64,000 nt of DNA from Flavobacterium sp. 11 (GCF_002754315.1 NZ_PEFE01000001.1:3348001-3412000); one strand, 5' to 3'; positions 34,897 through 44,522 are shown, counted from the first letter of the stretch. The notes: generated from the letters alone by a model not told the origin. Numbers and translations are program-made.

Positions 34897-35919
34897 ATGA
34901 AAAAAGAGAATAATTACGTTATCATTTGGTTGTTATCAGGATGCTTATTATTGTTTATGATGGTTGTAGTGGGAGGAATTACCCGATTGACCAATTCAGG
35001 TTTATCAATGACCGATTGGCATTTAGTAACCGATACTTTTCCGCCTTTAACAGAAGAAAAATGGTCTCATGCTTTTGAAGAATATAAAAAATTTCCAGAA
35101 TATCAAAAAATCAATATACATAATGATTTTACCCTAAGTGATTATAAATTCATTTATTTCTGGGAATGGTTCCACCGTTTTATAGGGAGAATAATAGGTT
35201 TAGTATTTATCGTTCCTTTTGTCTATTTCTTGTTCAAGAAACGTCTTTCGAGCGAAACCATCAAAAAATGTGTGGTTTTATTATTCATGGGCGGTTTTCA
35301 AGGATTTTTGGGCTGGTTCATGGTTAGAAGCGGATTAATCGACAATCCTGATGTAAGTCATTTTAGATTAGCATTACACCTCACATTTGCTTTTATTACC
35401 TTTGCGTATACACTTTGGGTAGCTTTGGATTTAATTTATCCAAACAAAGCGACAGTTATACTTCCATTGCGAAAACTAGCACGCGTTGCGTTAGTATTTT
35501 TGTTGTTGCAAATTATCTATGGTGGGTTTGTTGCAGGCTTAAATGCAGGTTTAATACACAATCACTGGCCATTAATGAGTGATGGACAATTCATTCACGA
35601 CAGTGTTTTTATAGAAAAAAGCACCTTGTTTTTGAATCTTATCGAAGGAAAAAGCGGCGTTCAATTTGTACACCGAACCATGGCATATGTTGTAGTAGGA
35701 TTGATTCTTGCGCTTTATTTCTCCAGTAAAAAACACATCCTTTCTTCGTTACAGAAAAAAGGAATCAATATCTTGGTATTAATCGTATTTTTGCAATTCA
35801 CATTAGGCGTTTTTACGTTGCTTTACAGTGTACCGCTTTGGTTAGGATTATTACATCAAGTAATGGCTTTCTTTTTACTGACGGCAATGACATTCACTTT
35901 ACATCGATTATCAAAATAA
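34897..35919 (+). CDS. COX15/CtaA-family heme A synthase
   Basis: A 340-residue membrane protein with eight predicted helices in two pseudo-repeats. Histidine-containing motifs sit in the expected helices: WEWFHRFIGRIIGLVF (about 88-103) and GVQFVHRTMAYVVVG (about 250), plus FRLALHLTFAF and WLGLLHQVMAFF. The E-x-x-H-R signature of CtaA is present. It oxidises heme O to heme A for aa3-type oxidases. TATCTTTG at 34870-34877 is a good -7 element 20 bp upstream of the start. Confidence 0.92.
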   Translation: MKKENNYVIIWLLSGCLLLFMMVVVGGITRLTNSGLSMTDWHLVTDTFPPLTEEKWSHAFEEYKKFPEYQKINIHNDFTLSDYKFIYFWEWFHRFIGRIIGLVFIVPFVYFLFKKRLSSETIKKCVVLLFMGGFQGFLGWFMVRSGLIDNPDVSHFRLALHLTFAFITFAYTLWVALDLIYPNKATVILPLRKLARVALVFLLLQIIYGGFVAGLNAGLIHNHWPLMSDGQFIHDSVFIEKSTLFLNLIEGKSGVQFVHRTMAYVVVGLILALYFSSKKHILSSLQKKGINILVLIVFLQFTLGVFTLLYSVPLWLGLLHQVMAFFLLTAMTFTLHRLSK

Positions 35920-35977
35920 AAATATACCAACCATAATACCTGACTATATTGTCGCATTTCTTTGTTTATAAACATAA

Positions 35978-36751
35978 ATGTCTAAACTTGCTGCTCAAGA
36001 TAAATTTTTAGATTTATCAGATTATGGAAGACCATTTGGAAAATTTCTTGCCAATCAATTAAAAAACACTCGGTTCACTCCTATACATGTCACCTTACTT
36101 TTTGGTGTTTCAGGCTTGATTGCCATTTACTGTATTCTTCAAGGAAGTTACTATTTAGCCAGTTTTTTCATCATTCTAAAATCAATGATTGATGCTGCTG
36201 ATGGCGAACTGGCACGATTAAAAAATACTCCTTCTTATACCGGAAGATACTTGGACAGCGTATTTGATATCATCTTAAACTTTCTGTTTTTAATGACCAT
36301 TTGTTATGTTTCGCAAACATCATTTTGGTTTACTGTTTTGGCTTTTATCGGCATTCAATTGCAGGGAACTTTATACAATTATTACTATGTGATTTTAAGA
36401 AATAAATCAGTAGGTGGAGATACAACCAGCAAAATTTTCGAATACAAATCTCCGAAAGCTTTGTCTGGAGAAACCCAAAAATCAGTTGATATTTTATTCC
36501 GGATTTACACTATTGTTTACGGTACTTTTGATAAAATAATTCACGCACTTGACCAAGAAGCATACAAAGTAAAAACGTTTCCAAACTGGTTTATGACCGT
36601 ACTTTCAATTTACGGTTTGGGTTTTCAACTATTGATAATTGCGGTAATGCTACCTATGGATTTAATTGAATATATCATTCCGTTTTTTATAATTTACACG
36701 GCACTAATTTTCGTCATAATTGGCATTCGAAAAGTGGTTTTCAAGGTTTAA
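35978..36751 (+). CDS. CDP-alcohol phosphatidyltransferase family protein
   Basis: A 257-residue integral membrane enzyme. The complete active-site motif D-x2-D-G-x2-A-R-x8-G-x3-D-x3-D is seen in DAADGELARLKNTPSYTG, followed by RYLDSVFD (about 69-94). About six helices are predicted. It joins a CDP-linked lipid or polyol to an alcohol acceptor; the class includes phosphatidylglycerophosphate, phosphatidylserine and inositol-phosphate synthases. The substrate cannot be set from sequence. Location 58 bp after the heme A synthase on the same strand need not imply shared function. Confidence 0.9.
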   Translation: MSKLAAQDKFLDLSDYGRPFGKFLANQLKNTRFTPIHVTLLFGVSGLIAIYCILQGSYYLASFFIILKSMIDAADGELARLKNTPSYTGRYLDSVFDIILNFLFLMTICYVSQTSFWFTVLAFIGIQLQGTLYNYYYVILRNKSVGGDTTSKIFEYKSPKALSGETQKSVDILFRIYTIVYGTFDKIIHALDQEAYKVKTFPNWFMTVLSIYGLGFQLLIIAVMLPMDLIEYIIPFFIIYTALIFVIIGIRKVVFKV

Positions 36752-36844
36752 AACCGTCATAAGGATAATCTATACTGGAAACATAATATACATATTATCA
36801 GATTTTTAAATAATTCGATCTAAATTAAAAATCTAACTGTTTAA

Positions 36845-37612
36845 TTAGCCAATCCAATTCTTAAAATCAGAAACTTTTTCTCTGCTAACAATCACTTCGT
36901 CTTCTTTATATGAAGGCAAAATAACTTTTAATCTAGAGTTGCTGTAGACTACAATTTCTTTAATTGCCTTGAGAGGAACTATGAATTTTCGACTAACTCT
37001 ATAAAAAGCTGCCGGATCTAATTCCTGCTCCAAAAGTTCTAAAGTCGTTTCAATTAAATAATTCCTGTTATCGAAAGTATGAAGATACGTCCCTTTATTT
37101 TCACTAAAAAAACACTCAATTTCATCGGTAGCAATCACTTTCAAATGTTGCCCTATTTTTACCGTAAACCGTTTTTTATAATTTTTTTCAAATGGATTGG
37201 AAAGCATTTTTTTAATCTGCTCAAAATCCATCCCGAAGTCTCGGGAGCCGGTTTCTTGTTTTGGCAAACGCGCTTTAAATTTAGAAACGGCAACCTCTAA
37301 ATCATCCTCATCAATAGGCTTCAAAAGATAGTCGATACTATTCAATTTAAAAGCACGTAAAGCATACTCATCATAAGCCGTTGTAAAAATCACAGCACTC
37401 TTAATTTGAACTTTATCAAATATTTCAAATGACAATCCATCCGACAATTGAATGTCCAAAAAAATCAATTCCGGATGTTCATTATTAGAAAACCAATCAA
37501 TTGCTTCTTCTACTGAATGCAGCATTACGTCTACTTGAATATTTAGTTTTTCTAATTTTCGTTGCAACAATCTTGCAGCTGGTTTTTCGTCTTCGATTAT
37601 TATTGTCATCAT
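36845..37612 (-). CDS. LytTR-family response regulator
   Basis: A 255-residue two-domain regulator. The receiver has acidic residues in IIEDEKPAARLL and the phospho-acceptor aspartate at about 53 (LIFLDIQLSDG), with the switch Thr in FTTAYDEYALRAF and Lys in LLKPIDE. A linker leads to a C-terminal LytTR DNA-binding domain (about 150-250: FTVKIGQHLKVIATDEIECF, FYRVSRKFIVPLKAI). It probably pairs with the LytS-type kinase at 38431-39765, with two 2TM genes between them. Confidence 0.92.
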   Translation of the reverse strand: MMTIIIEDEKPAARLLQRKLEKLNIQVDVMLHSVEEAIDWFSNNEHPELIFLDIQLSDGLSFEIFDKVQIKSAVIFTTAYDEYALRAFKLNSIDYLLKPIDEDDLEVAVSKFKARLPKQETGSRDFGMDFEQIKKMLSNPFEKNYKKRFTVKIGQHLKVIATDEIECFFSENKGTYLHTFDNRNYLIETTLELLEQELDPAAFYRVSRKFIVPLKAIKEIVVYSNSRLKVILPSYKEDEVIVSREKVSDFKNWIG

Positions 37613-37680
37613 TTAATATTGAATCGTTTATTTTGGTGATTTTGGTTAACTGAAATTAAATTAGGGCTGAATCTCTGGTT

Positions 37681-38016
37681 CTATTCCCATTTCTCACTTT
37701 TCTCTTTTTCCATGAATTCCTTGATTTTTTGCTGTTCCCAGTTTTTTCCAAAAATAAAATTGGGCATAAATATAGAAAATGTATGCACCAATAATCCAAT
37801 TCCCCAAAAGAAAGCCGTAAAGAAATTTTCTATTTTAAAATAGCTTTCTCCTGCATCTAAATCTCTAATATTGATAAACACAATCATTATATTTATGACT
37901 ATATAAACAATTAAATGCGTGTAAAATCCCTTTAATCGTTTCACTTTTCGTTGCGCATCAGCATATTTATCTTCTGGCTGAAACCCTTCAAACTCCGATT
38001 TATAATTCCTTTTCAT
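37681..38016 (-). CDS. 2TM-domain protein
   Basis: A 111-residue protein of two transmembrane helices (about 28-50 and 68-90) between charged ends. It has the 2TM-domain pattern AQRKVKRLKGFYTHLIVYIVIN and FGKNWEQQKIKEFMEKE. Function is unknown; such proteins are typically encoded with LytTR/LytS pairs in Flavobacteriia. It is one of three close paralogous domains in this operon, 68 bp upstream of the regulator. Confidence 0.85.
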   Translation of the reverse strand: MKRNYKSEFEGFQPEDKYADAQRKVKRLKGFYTHLIVYIVINIMIVFINIRDLDAGESYFKIENFFTAFFWGIGLLVHTFSIFMPNFIFGKNWEQQKIKEFMEKEKSEKWE

Positions 38017-38078
38017 CTTGATGGTATTATGTATTTACTATTAAAAACAAATTCTATTTTGAGATAAAAATCACGACA

Positions 38079-38384
38079 TTAAGTCCAATTGTCTTTTCTT
38101 TCATTTTCTTTATCCATAAACTCTTTAATTTTTTGCTGTTCCCAGTCTCTTCCGAGAAAAGGACTAAAATTAAAAGCCTTCAATCCATGAAAAAACACTC
38201 CGAGTCCCCAACCGATTAATGGCCAAAAGAACCACAAATGATTCGGAGATGTTACTAAATTCAGAATCATCAATCCTAGGTTTATAACAACATAAGCAAT
38301 CAAGTTGCCATAAAATGATTTTATTTCTTCTACTTGTTTTTTCGCTTTAAAATAGCGCTCTTCGTTTTGATATGTATTTTCCAT
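38079..38384 (-). CDS. 2TM-domain protein
   Basis: A 101-residue paralogue of the downstream 2TM gene, with the same A-K-K-Q-V-E-E-(I/L)-K-(S/G)-F-Y-G-N start, two helices and the GRDWEQQKIKEFMDKE tail. The cytoplasmic ends are strongly charged. It lies 62 bp from the next 2TM gene and 46 bp from the kinase gene, consistent with one operon. A sensor-accessory role is inferred from context only. Confidence 0.85.
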   Translation of the reverse strand: MENTYQNEERYFKAKKQVEEIKSFYGNLIAYVVINLGLMILNLVTSPNHLWFFWPLIGWGLGVFFHGLKAFNFSPFLGRDWEQQKIKEFMDKENERKDNWT

Positions 38385-38430
38385 GATTTTTTATTTAAAA
38401 TTTGTTCAACGTTTAAAAAGCCTTAGCCTA

Positions 38431-39765
38431 TTATTTCCATGTTTGCTTTTGCTCTTCTTTTTGTAAAATTTCCTGGATTTTCCTTTCTTCCCAATTGGAA
38501 CTGTATCCAAAAACCTTGAAAGCATGCATCACCAATCCAAATCCCCATCCTGCAGCAGAAAACCAAAACCATTGAAAATGTGGAGAATATGTTAAATTTA
38601 TAAATATCAAAAATGGAATGACACAACAGTAAGAAATCAAGTTTCCGTAAAACCCTTTAAGTTCTTCCACACGTTTTTTAGCTCTATAATAAGAGGTATC
38701 TTCATTGTAATTTGTAGTTGTTTCCATAACTGTAATTTGTTTTGTCAAAAGAGGTATTTTGACCGTAAATGTTTTCTCGTTTTGAATAATCAATACTTTT
38801 CTGTTGGTTATAATTCCATATCTGTTGACGATATTTTGTAAACCAACACCTTGACGTTCTTGCAATACTTCTTTCTTTTGATAATCGTTTTGAACGGCTA
38901 AATAATCGCCCTCAACATAAATCCGAATGTGTAATGGCCTTTGTTCACTAACCACATTATGCTTCACCGTATTCTCTAATAAAAGTTGTAAAGAGAGCGG
39001 CACTACTTTGGCATCTGAATTTATAGCTGTCGTTGGTAATTCATAAAACAAACTGTTTTCAAAACGCATTTTCAATAAATTCATGTACGTTTTGGCGAAA
39101 GCCAATTCTTCTTCAACCGAAACCAGCTCTTTATCTTTTTGTTCTAATACGTAGCGATAAATCTTTGATAATGAAATCGTAAACCGCTGCGCATTATCTG
39201 GATTTTCTTCAATCAAAGAGCTCAATACATTTAAACTGTTAAATAGAAAATGAGGATCAATTTGATTTTTTAAACTCTCGAATTTTGCGTTAGCTGTTCC
39301 TGCAATAATTTTCTGTTCCTTGACTTTGTTCTCATTATACGCTTTGTAAAATGAAATCGTGTAAATGGATAATGTGACAAAAAAAGTGATTATTATCGAT
39401 GCTAAATAACTTGAAGGTTTTTCGTTTGCCAAGAAATAATCAAAGGAATTCTTGTTGTACACCACTTCTTCAAATAAGTGCATTAAAAAAATAACTGCTA
39501 GTGAAACTAAAAACGAACCTATAAAACCCAGAGTCAATCTTTTTACAGAAAATTTATCTTCAAAATAAGAGTCTAATTTCCAAAAAAGGAACATATTGGA
39601 TGCGTATAAAGAAAAAGTATACATCATTGTGAATAAAAAATTGACTAACAACCTTTTACCAAAATAAACTTCACTTCCCATTATCACATTGACTAATTGA
39701 ATCACAGCAAAAATAATAAGTGTCAATTTTATCGCTCTTTGAAGTTCTTTATATATTCTATTCAT
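38431..39765 (-). CDS. LytS/YehU-type sensor histidine kinase fused to a 2TM domain
   Basis: A 444-residue protein. Four predicted membrane helices (about 10-140) lead to the His_kinase domain with KNQIDPHFLFNSLNVLSSLI (phospho-accepting histidine at about 173), then an ATPase region with LLLENTVKHNV (N box) and GVGLQNIVNRY (G box). At about residue 348 the frame continues without a stop into a complete third 2TM domain (YYRAKKRVEELKGFYGN ... NWEERKIQEI). An internal ATG (METTTNYNED) could once have been the start of a separate 2TM gene. The LytTR gene downstream is the likely partner. Confidence 0.88.
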   Translation of the reverse strand: MNRIYKELQRAIKLTLIIFAVIQLVNVIMGSEVYFGKRLLVNFLFTMMYTFSLYASNMFLFWKLDSYFEDKFSVKRLTLGFIGSFLVSLAVIFLMHLFEEVVYNKNSFDYFLANEKPSSYLASIIITFFVTLSIYTISFYKAYNENKVKEQKIIAGTANAKFESLKNQIDPHFLFNSLNVLSSLIEENPDNAQRFTISLSKIYRYVLEQKDKELVSVEEELAFAKTYMNLLKMRFENSLFYELPTTAINSDAKVVPLSLQLLLENTVKHNVVSEQRPLHIRIYVEGDYLAVQNDYQKKEVLQERQGVGLQNIVNRYGIITNRKVLIIQNEKTFTVKIPLLTKQITVMETTTNYNEDTSYYRAKKRVEELKGFYGNLISYCCVIPFLIFINLTYSPHFQWFWFSAAGWGFGLVMHAFKVFGYSSNWEERKIQEILQKEEQKQTWK

Positions 39766-39843
39766 TTTATTTTGATATTTATTCTGATTGTAGCATCAAT
39801 AAAAGACTTGAAAATCACTTCTATTCTTTCTTGTTTCTACTTC

Positions 39844-40464
39844 CTATTTACAATTTTTCTGTGCTTCTAAAGCTCTTTCTAAACCCCATTTTGGAGAGAA
39901 AGGTGTTTCAGGTTTAAAAGTAGCAAAAAGTCCAATAGCTTTTTCAATTTGCACACACATTGGTTTAGTGTCTGTTCCCCAAAATTTAGCACCACCTATT
40001 TCAAATTCGGCTTTACCAAAAACAACTCTTGGATTTTCCGGTGCAATTGCCTGTGCTTTTCCGTACAATTCCATAACCGTTCCAGATAATTTTTGTCCGT
40101 TCGTCATTGGATCAAAAGCAATCCAAGCGGTGTGAATCATTGCTTGCATTACCAATAATTCAGCATTATTGGGATTTTTATCCATTTCTATATCCAATGA
40201 TTTTTGTGCTTTCGAAAGTAATAAATTCATTTGATCTTTATCTTTTGTTCTAAAAGCGGTCGTTGTATTCACTAATGCAACGTAATAATTAGGCAGCCAA
40301 CTTGTTTTCTCTGCACCAGCTATTCTTTCGAATAAATCAGAAGCTTCCGTGTTTTTTCCTTCGCCCCAAAGCTGGAATGCTTTTCCCATTCCTTGTTCGA
40401 ATTGCCCTTGAGCCGATAATAAACTACATACTAATAATACGATTGTGGTGATAACTTTTGTCAT
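39844..40464 (-). CDS. Exported TPR-like hypothetical protein
   Basis: A 206-residue protein with a signal peptide (residues 1-20, MTKVITTIVLLVCSLLSAQG, probable cleavage after Ala-Gln-Gly). The mature part has helical repeats of TPR type (FQLWGEGKNTEASDLFERI, LLSKAQKSLDIEMDKNPNNAELLVMQAM). Similar proteins are encoded beside TonB receptors of this kind in flavobacteria. The role is unknown. TACTTTTG on the minus strand at 40526-40533 is a plausible -7 element, overlapped by the inverted repeat ATACTT-CAA-AAGTAT (40520-40534). Confidence 0.75.
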   Translation of the reverse strand: MTKVITTIVLLVCSLLSAQGQFEQGMGKAFQLWGEGKNTEASDLFERIAGAEKTSWLPNYYVALVNTTTAFRTKDKDQMNLLLSKAQKSLDIEMDKNPNNAELLVMQAMIHTAWIAFDPMTNGQKLSGTVMELYGKAQAIAPENPRVVFGKAEFEIGGAKFWGTDTKPMCVQIEKAIGLFATFKPETPFSPKWGLERALEAQKNCK

Positions 40465-40666
40465 GATTTCTTGTTTTAAAATGGTTATTTTTTTGATGAT
40501 TGAAACGTTGCAATAATTTATACTTCAAAAGTATCTCAGTTTTTATTGGTTTAAAATTTATAGATACTGAACTGTAGAATTTGATGGATGAATTGTGATT
40601 TAGTTGAAAGTTATACAGTTGAAAGAGTTTACAAAGACAGTAGACTTTATGACTTTGTGACTCGTT

Positions 40667-42871
40667 TTAAAGGTTCTTCAACTGATTGTCTTTTTTATCG
40701 TTGCTGATTGTCCAAAAGAATCCTATGAAGAAAAAGCGATCGGCCGTAGGAACAATTTCTTTTCTATTGTAAAAGCCTGTATTATCGGGATTGTTGGCAT
40801 ATTCGTATCCAAATACATTCTGAGAACCTAAAACATTAGAAACCGAGAAGTATAAAATCTTTTGCTGTGACACTAAATACGCCCAATTGAAACTTAAACT
40901 GTTGTAGGATTTTGTTTTTCCGTTCATAAATTTAGCTTCGTTTGGATTGTTATAAGGACGTCCAGAACTGTATGAATTCGTAAAACCTATTTGTGATTTC
41001 CAGTCGTTTATCCAGTATTTAGTAACGATTGACAAGCTGTGATCTGCAACAAAACTTGGTGTCACTTGAGAACTAAAATTTTTATAATTTCTCTCTGTGT
41101 CGATGTACGAATAGGAAACCCAATATTCTAAGTTTTTGATTGATTTTCCGTCTCTCCAAAACAAATCCAATCCTTTCGCATAACCAGAACCGGAATTATC
41201 ATAAACCGAATTATACGCCGCCATTTGGGTGTCAAATTTTACTAAATTGCTGTAGTCTTTAAAATAAGTTTCTGCACGAAAGGTTTTTCCGTTCTTATTG
41301 TATTGAAAATTCAAGATGTAATGCGAAGCCTTTTCACTTTCAAACTGATGATTGTTGGAATACTTGATGTATTCCGCGTTTGGAGTTTGGGTAAAATCGC
41401 CATAAGCAAATGAAAACTGACTGTTTTTAGCCATTTTATAGGCAAATGAAATTCGGGGTGAAATGGCGGTTTCATTCAGTAAATCGTTATTTGAAGCCCT
41501 AACTCCTACTTTGGCTGCCCATTTTTTAGAGAAGAAAATATCGGCTTCCGTATAAACTGCCGCAATGTTAGCATCGTATCCATTGGTGAAAACCGAACCT
41601 GTATTTTCCTTAAAATCTTCATTGAATTGAGTAACAAAATAATCCGCTCCAAAAGACAGTTTCAATCTTTCAGAAAAGCTCTTTTTCAATTTTAATTTCA
41701 AATGAGCCGCATTTTCATCATTCGCCACTTTATCTGAATCCAAATTTATTTTATTATTGCTGTAGCCATAACTTAACCCGGAAGTAATTTGCCAATTGTT
41801 CCCAAAAACGCCTTTGTAAGACGAGTTCAAATAGAAATTATTGTTATTCAAGTCAACTCTGATTTTCTCTGGCGAATTGATATTTTCCTGATTAATATCG
41901 AATTTAGAACTATCAAAAGCAGCGTATACTTTCAAAATTCCATTATTGAAATTATAACGATAAACGGTTTCTCCTGACAACGATTGAAAAGGACTGTTCC
42001 AATCCACATTTTGAGGAATAACCGCTTGATACGGCGCTAAATTGATATAATTCGCATTTACGCTCAACGAACTTTTTTTCCACTTTTGGGTATTTCCAAT
42101 TCCTAAACCTACAGTCATCAAAGCGATTTCGGTTTTGTTTTGGTCTGGATCATCTTGTGTATTCAATAACAAAACACTGGATAACGCTTCGCCATATTCC
42201 GCTGAATAACCACCCGTAGAAAATGATATTCCGCTGAATAAAAAGGGAGAAAACCTACCTCGTGTTGGTAAATTATTCGTGGTTGCGCCATACGGCTGTG
42301 CCACCCGAATCCCGTCTACAAAAGTTTGTGTTTCATTGGCTTCGCCACCACGAACAAACAATCGGCCGTCCTCGCCTACCGTTTGTGTTCCTGGCAACGT
42401 TTGCAAAGCCGCAATAATATTTCCAGCCGAACCCGCTGTAGTTACGATGTCTAACGGTTTTAAAACAGAAACTCTTGCTTTATCGCCCGCTTCTAATGTA
42501 CCTGCTGTAATCACAACCGCGTCAAGCGATGTAACACTTTCTCGTAATTTGATGGTTTTATTTTGGAAATTAGCCACATCAATTACTGTTTTTGAAGTTT
42601 CATAAATCAGGAAACTCACAACCAAAGTTTGATTTCCGGTTGTTGTAGTTGTAAAACTAAAATTCCCCGTTTCACTACTGGAAGCACCGTCATAAGTTCC
42701 TTCAATAAAAATATTAGCACCTGAAACCGGTTTTCCTTTCTCATCTACCACTTTTCCTGAAATTGTATTTTGTGAAAAAATAGTTAAGCTGAATACTAAA
42801 AAGGCAAACGTAAAAATAAATTTAAACCTTGTGTTCGAATGATTTGATTGTTGCGTAAATGTTGGTTTCAT
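40667..42871 (-). CDS. TonB-dependent outer-membrane receptor
   Basis: A 734-residue receptor. After a signal peptide (to about residue 33) comes a CarboxypepD_reg-like domain (ISGKVVDEKGKPVSGANIF), then a plug with LPGTQTVGEDGRLFVRGGE and VDGIRVAQPYGA. The 22-strand barrel follows, rich in alternating aromatic residues. It lacks the long SusC size (about 1000 residues) and has no SusD partner nearby, so it is more likely for a metal complex, siderophore or small peptide than for a glycan; this is inference. It is first of the minus-strand run that includes the two-component system. Confidence 0.92.
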   Translation of the reverse strand: MKPTFTQQSNHSNTRFKFIFTFAFLVFSLTIFSQNTISGKVVDEKGKPVSGANIFIEGTYDGASSSETGNFSFTTTTTGNQTLVVSFLIYETSKTVIDVANFQNKTIKLRESVTSLDAVVITAGTLEAGDKARVSVLKPLDIVTTAGSAGNIIAALQTLPGTQTVGEDGRLFVRGGEANETQTFVDGIRVAQPYGATTNNLPTRGRFSPFLFSGISFSTGGYSAEYGEALSSVLLLNTQDDPDQNKTEIALMTVGLGIGNTQKWKKSSLSVNANYINLAPYQAVIPQNVDWNSPFQSLSGETVYRYNFNNGILKVYAAFDSSKFDINQENINSPEKIRVDLNNNNFYLNSSYKGVFGNNWQITSGLSYGYSNNKINLDSDKVANDENAAHLKLKLKKSFSERLKLSFGADYFVTQFNEDFKENTGSVFTNGYDANIAAVYTEADIFFSKKWAAKVGVRASNNDLLNETAISPRISFAYKMAKNSQFSFAYGDFTQTPNAEYIKYSNNHQFESEKASHYILNFQYNKNGKTFRAETYFKDYSNLVKFDTQMAAYNSVYDNSGSGYAKGLDLFWRDGKSIKNLEYWVSYSYIDTERNYKNFSSQVTPSFVADHSLSIVTKYWINDWKSQIGFTNSYSSGRPYNNPNEAKFMNGKTKSYNSLSFNWAYLVSQQKILYFSVSNVLGSQNVFGYEYANNPDNTGFYNRKEIVPTADRFFFIGFFWTISNDKKDNQLKNL

Positions 42872-43050
42872 GATATTTGATTTTGATGAAGCAAATATCT
42901 ATTGCAAAAATCAGAACCAGAAAAAGTTATTACTGAACTGTTGAAATTACTGGATGAGTTGTTTTGCCTAATCCATTTCGAATTTAAAATCATGCATTTT
43001 TTATTTTATAATGAAAACCTTAAATTTGTGTACAACCAAATTCTGTAAAA

Positions 43051-43509
43051 ATGAAAAAATCAATCTTATTCCTTTTATTGTTCTCTTTTAGTACCGTACT
43101 ATTTTCTCAGGAAGCGGAATCAGCATTTGATGAAAAACTGGCAAAATCTCTTAAAGCAGATGATTACGGAATGAAGCAATATGTTTTTTGTTTGTTAAAA
43201 ACTGGAAGCAACACAACGGCAACGAAAGAAGAAACTAAAAAACTATTTGAGGGTCACATGGCTAATATCAATCAATTAGCAAAAGAAGGAAAACTGGTTG
43301 TGGCGGGTCCTTTCATAAAAAACGAACGAAATTATAGAGGTATTTATATTTTTAACGCCAGTAGTATAGAAGAAGCTAAAACATTTGTGGCGACAGATCC
43401 AGCGGTACAATCTAAACTTCTGGAAGCTGAACTGACGCTTTGGTATGGAAGTGCAGCATTGCAGGAAACGCTAAAAATCCATGATAAAATAGCCAAAACT
43501 AAAATCTAA
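43051..43509 (+). CDS. Exported YciI-family protein
   Basis: A 152-residue protein. A signal peptide (MKKSILFLLLFSFSTVLFSQ) is followed by a YciI-like dimeric alpha-beta barrel domain with HMANINQLAKEGKLVVAGPF and NASSIEEAKTFVATDPAVQ, the usual H-x(n)-G-x(L/V)-x-x-(A/S)-G-P and A-x-x-x-D-P pattern. The active-site His of cytosolic YciI is present. Its export is somewhat unusual and its substrate unknown. TAAATTTG at 43021-43028 may be its -7 element. The next gene begins 4 bp downstream. Confidence 0.85.
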   Translation: MKKSILFLLLFSFSTVLFSQEAESAFDEKLAKSLKADDYGMKQYVFCLLKTGSNTTATKEETKKLFEGHMANINQLAKEGKLVVAGPFIKNERNYRGIYIFNASSIEEAKTFVATDPAVQSKLLEAELTLWYGSAALQETLKIHDKIAKTKI

Positions 43510-43513
43510 TTTC

Positions 43514-43864
43514 ATGAATATTGAAGAATTACAGGTTATTTGTAAATCAAATGAAGCGGTGACTGAAAGTATTAAGTGGGGAAATGATTTGTGTTTTTGC
43601 ATAGGCGAAAAAATGTTTTTGGTTGTTGGTTTGGACAAATCCCCCACTTCGGCAGCTTTTAAAGTTTTGGAGGAACAGTTTGAAGAAATCAGCACTCGAG
43701 AAGGTTTTAAGCCTGCGCCTTACATTGCACGTTACAAATGGGTTATGATTAACGACATTAATGAAATGACCAAAAAAGAATGGCAGTTTTACATTGAACA
43801 ATCCTATACTTTAGTCAAGGACAAACTTTCTGTCAAAATAAAAAAACAACTTGGTTTTACATAA
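43514..43864 (+). CDS. MmcQ/YjbR family protein
   Basis: A 116-residue cytoplasmic protein of the MmcQ/YjbR (CyaY-like) fold. Signatures are IKWGNDLCFCIGEKMFLVV in the first half, FKPAPYIARYKWVMI in the second and a helical C-terminus. Members are reported as single-domain DNA-binding proteins, often with no known target. It follows the YciI gene by 4 bp and precedes the acetyltransferase by 17 bp, so the three are probably one transcript. Confidence 0.88.
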   Translation: MNIEELQVICKSNEAVTESIKWGNDLCFCIGEKMFLVVGLDKSPTSAAFKVLEEQFEEISTREGFKPAPYIARYKWVMINDINEMTKKEWQFYIEQSYTLVKDKLSVKIKKQLGFT

Positions 43865-43881
43865 AAGCAAAAAATTAAACT

Positions 43882-44439
43882 ATGATAACTGAAAAAGAAA
43901 AAATGATTGCCGGAGAATATTATTTGGCAGGAGATCCTGTTTTAGTAAAAGACAGACGAAAATCTAAAAATTTACTCCACCGATTAAATGTTACAGAATA
44001 CCGAGTGACAAAAAAAGCGAGAGAAATACTAAAAGAACTCATTCCTAATGCAGGACCAAATCTTTATATTGAACCTCCATTTTTTTGTGACTATGGATAC
44101 AATATCAGTTGTGGCGAAAATGTTTATTTCAATGTAAACTGCGTTGTTTTGGATTGTGCCAAAGTCACTATTGGTTCAAATGTGTTTTTTGCACCGGGCG
44201 TTCAACTGTACACCGCCACACATCCGCTGGATGCTGAACTGAGAAAAACACTCGAAAATGCATTGCCAATAACCATTGGTGATGATTGCTGGATTGGCGG
44301 AAATTCAGTTATTTGTCCTGGTATTACCATTGGGAATGGCTGCGTAATTGGAGCAGGTTCAGTGGTTACAAAAGATATTCCTGACAATTCTTTGGCAGTA
44401 GGAAATCCGGCAAAAGTGATTCGGAAATTAAATGTTTAA
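43882..44439 (+). CDS. Sugar O-acetyltransferase (Maa/NodL family)
   Basis: A 185-residue hexapeptide-repeat acetyltransferase. The N-terminal Maa/NodL domain is MITEKEKMIAGEYYLAGDPVL. The left-handed beta-helix has GYNISCGENVYFNVNCVVLD, LYTATHPLDAELR with the catalytic histidine, and IGDDCWIGGNSVICPGITIG. The family transfers acetyl from acetyl-CoA to maltose, galactose or related sugars. The length is standard. Confidence 0.93.
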   Translation: MITEKEKMIAGEYYLAGDPVLVKDRRKSKNLLHRLNVTEYRVTKKAREILKELIPNAGPNLYIEPPFFCDYGYNISCGENVYFNVNCVVLDCAKVTIGSNVFFAPGVQLYTATHPLDAELRKTLENALPITIGDDCWIGGNSVICPGITIGNGCVIGAGSVVTKDIPDNSLAVGNPAKVIRKLNV

Positions 44440-44484
44440 TGAATATCCTAACCCAAATTACAACTCCTCAAGATTAAAATTTCT

Positions 44485-44492
44485 TATCTTTG
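44485..44492 (+). promoter_or_regulatory. -7 element upstream of the exported small protein
   Basis: TATCTTTG matches the TAnnTTTG consensus exactly and lies 31 bp before the start at 44523. No convincing TTG was seen at the -33 position. Confidence 0.5.
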
Positions 44493-44522
44493 TTATAAAC
44501 ATTTAAACTTTATAAAATCATC

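Noticed and set aside
38431..38728. Separate third 2TM gene starting at the internal ATG of the kinase
   Set aside because: The kinase frame runs through without a stop, so a fusion is the simpler reading; a separate internal start cannot be excluded.
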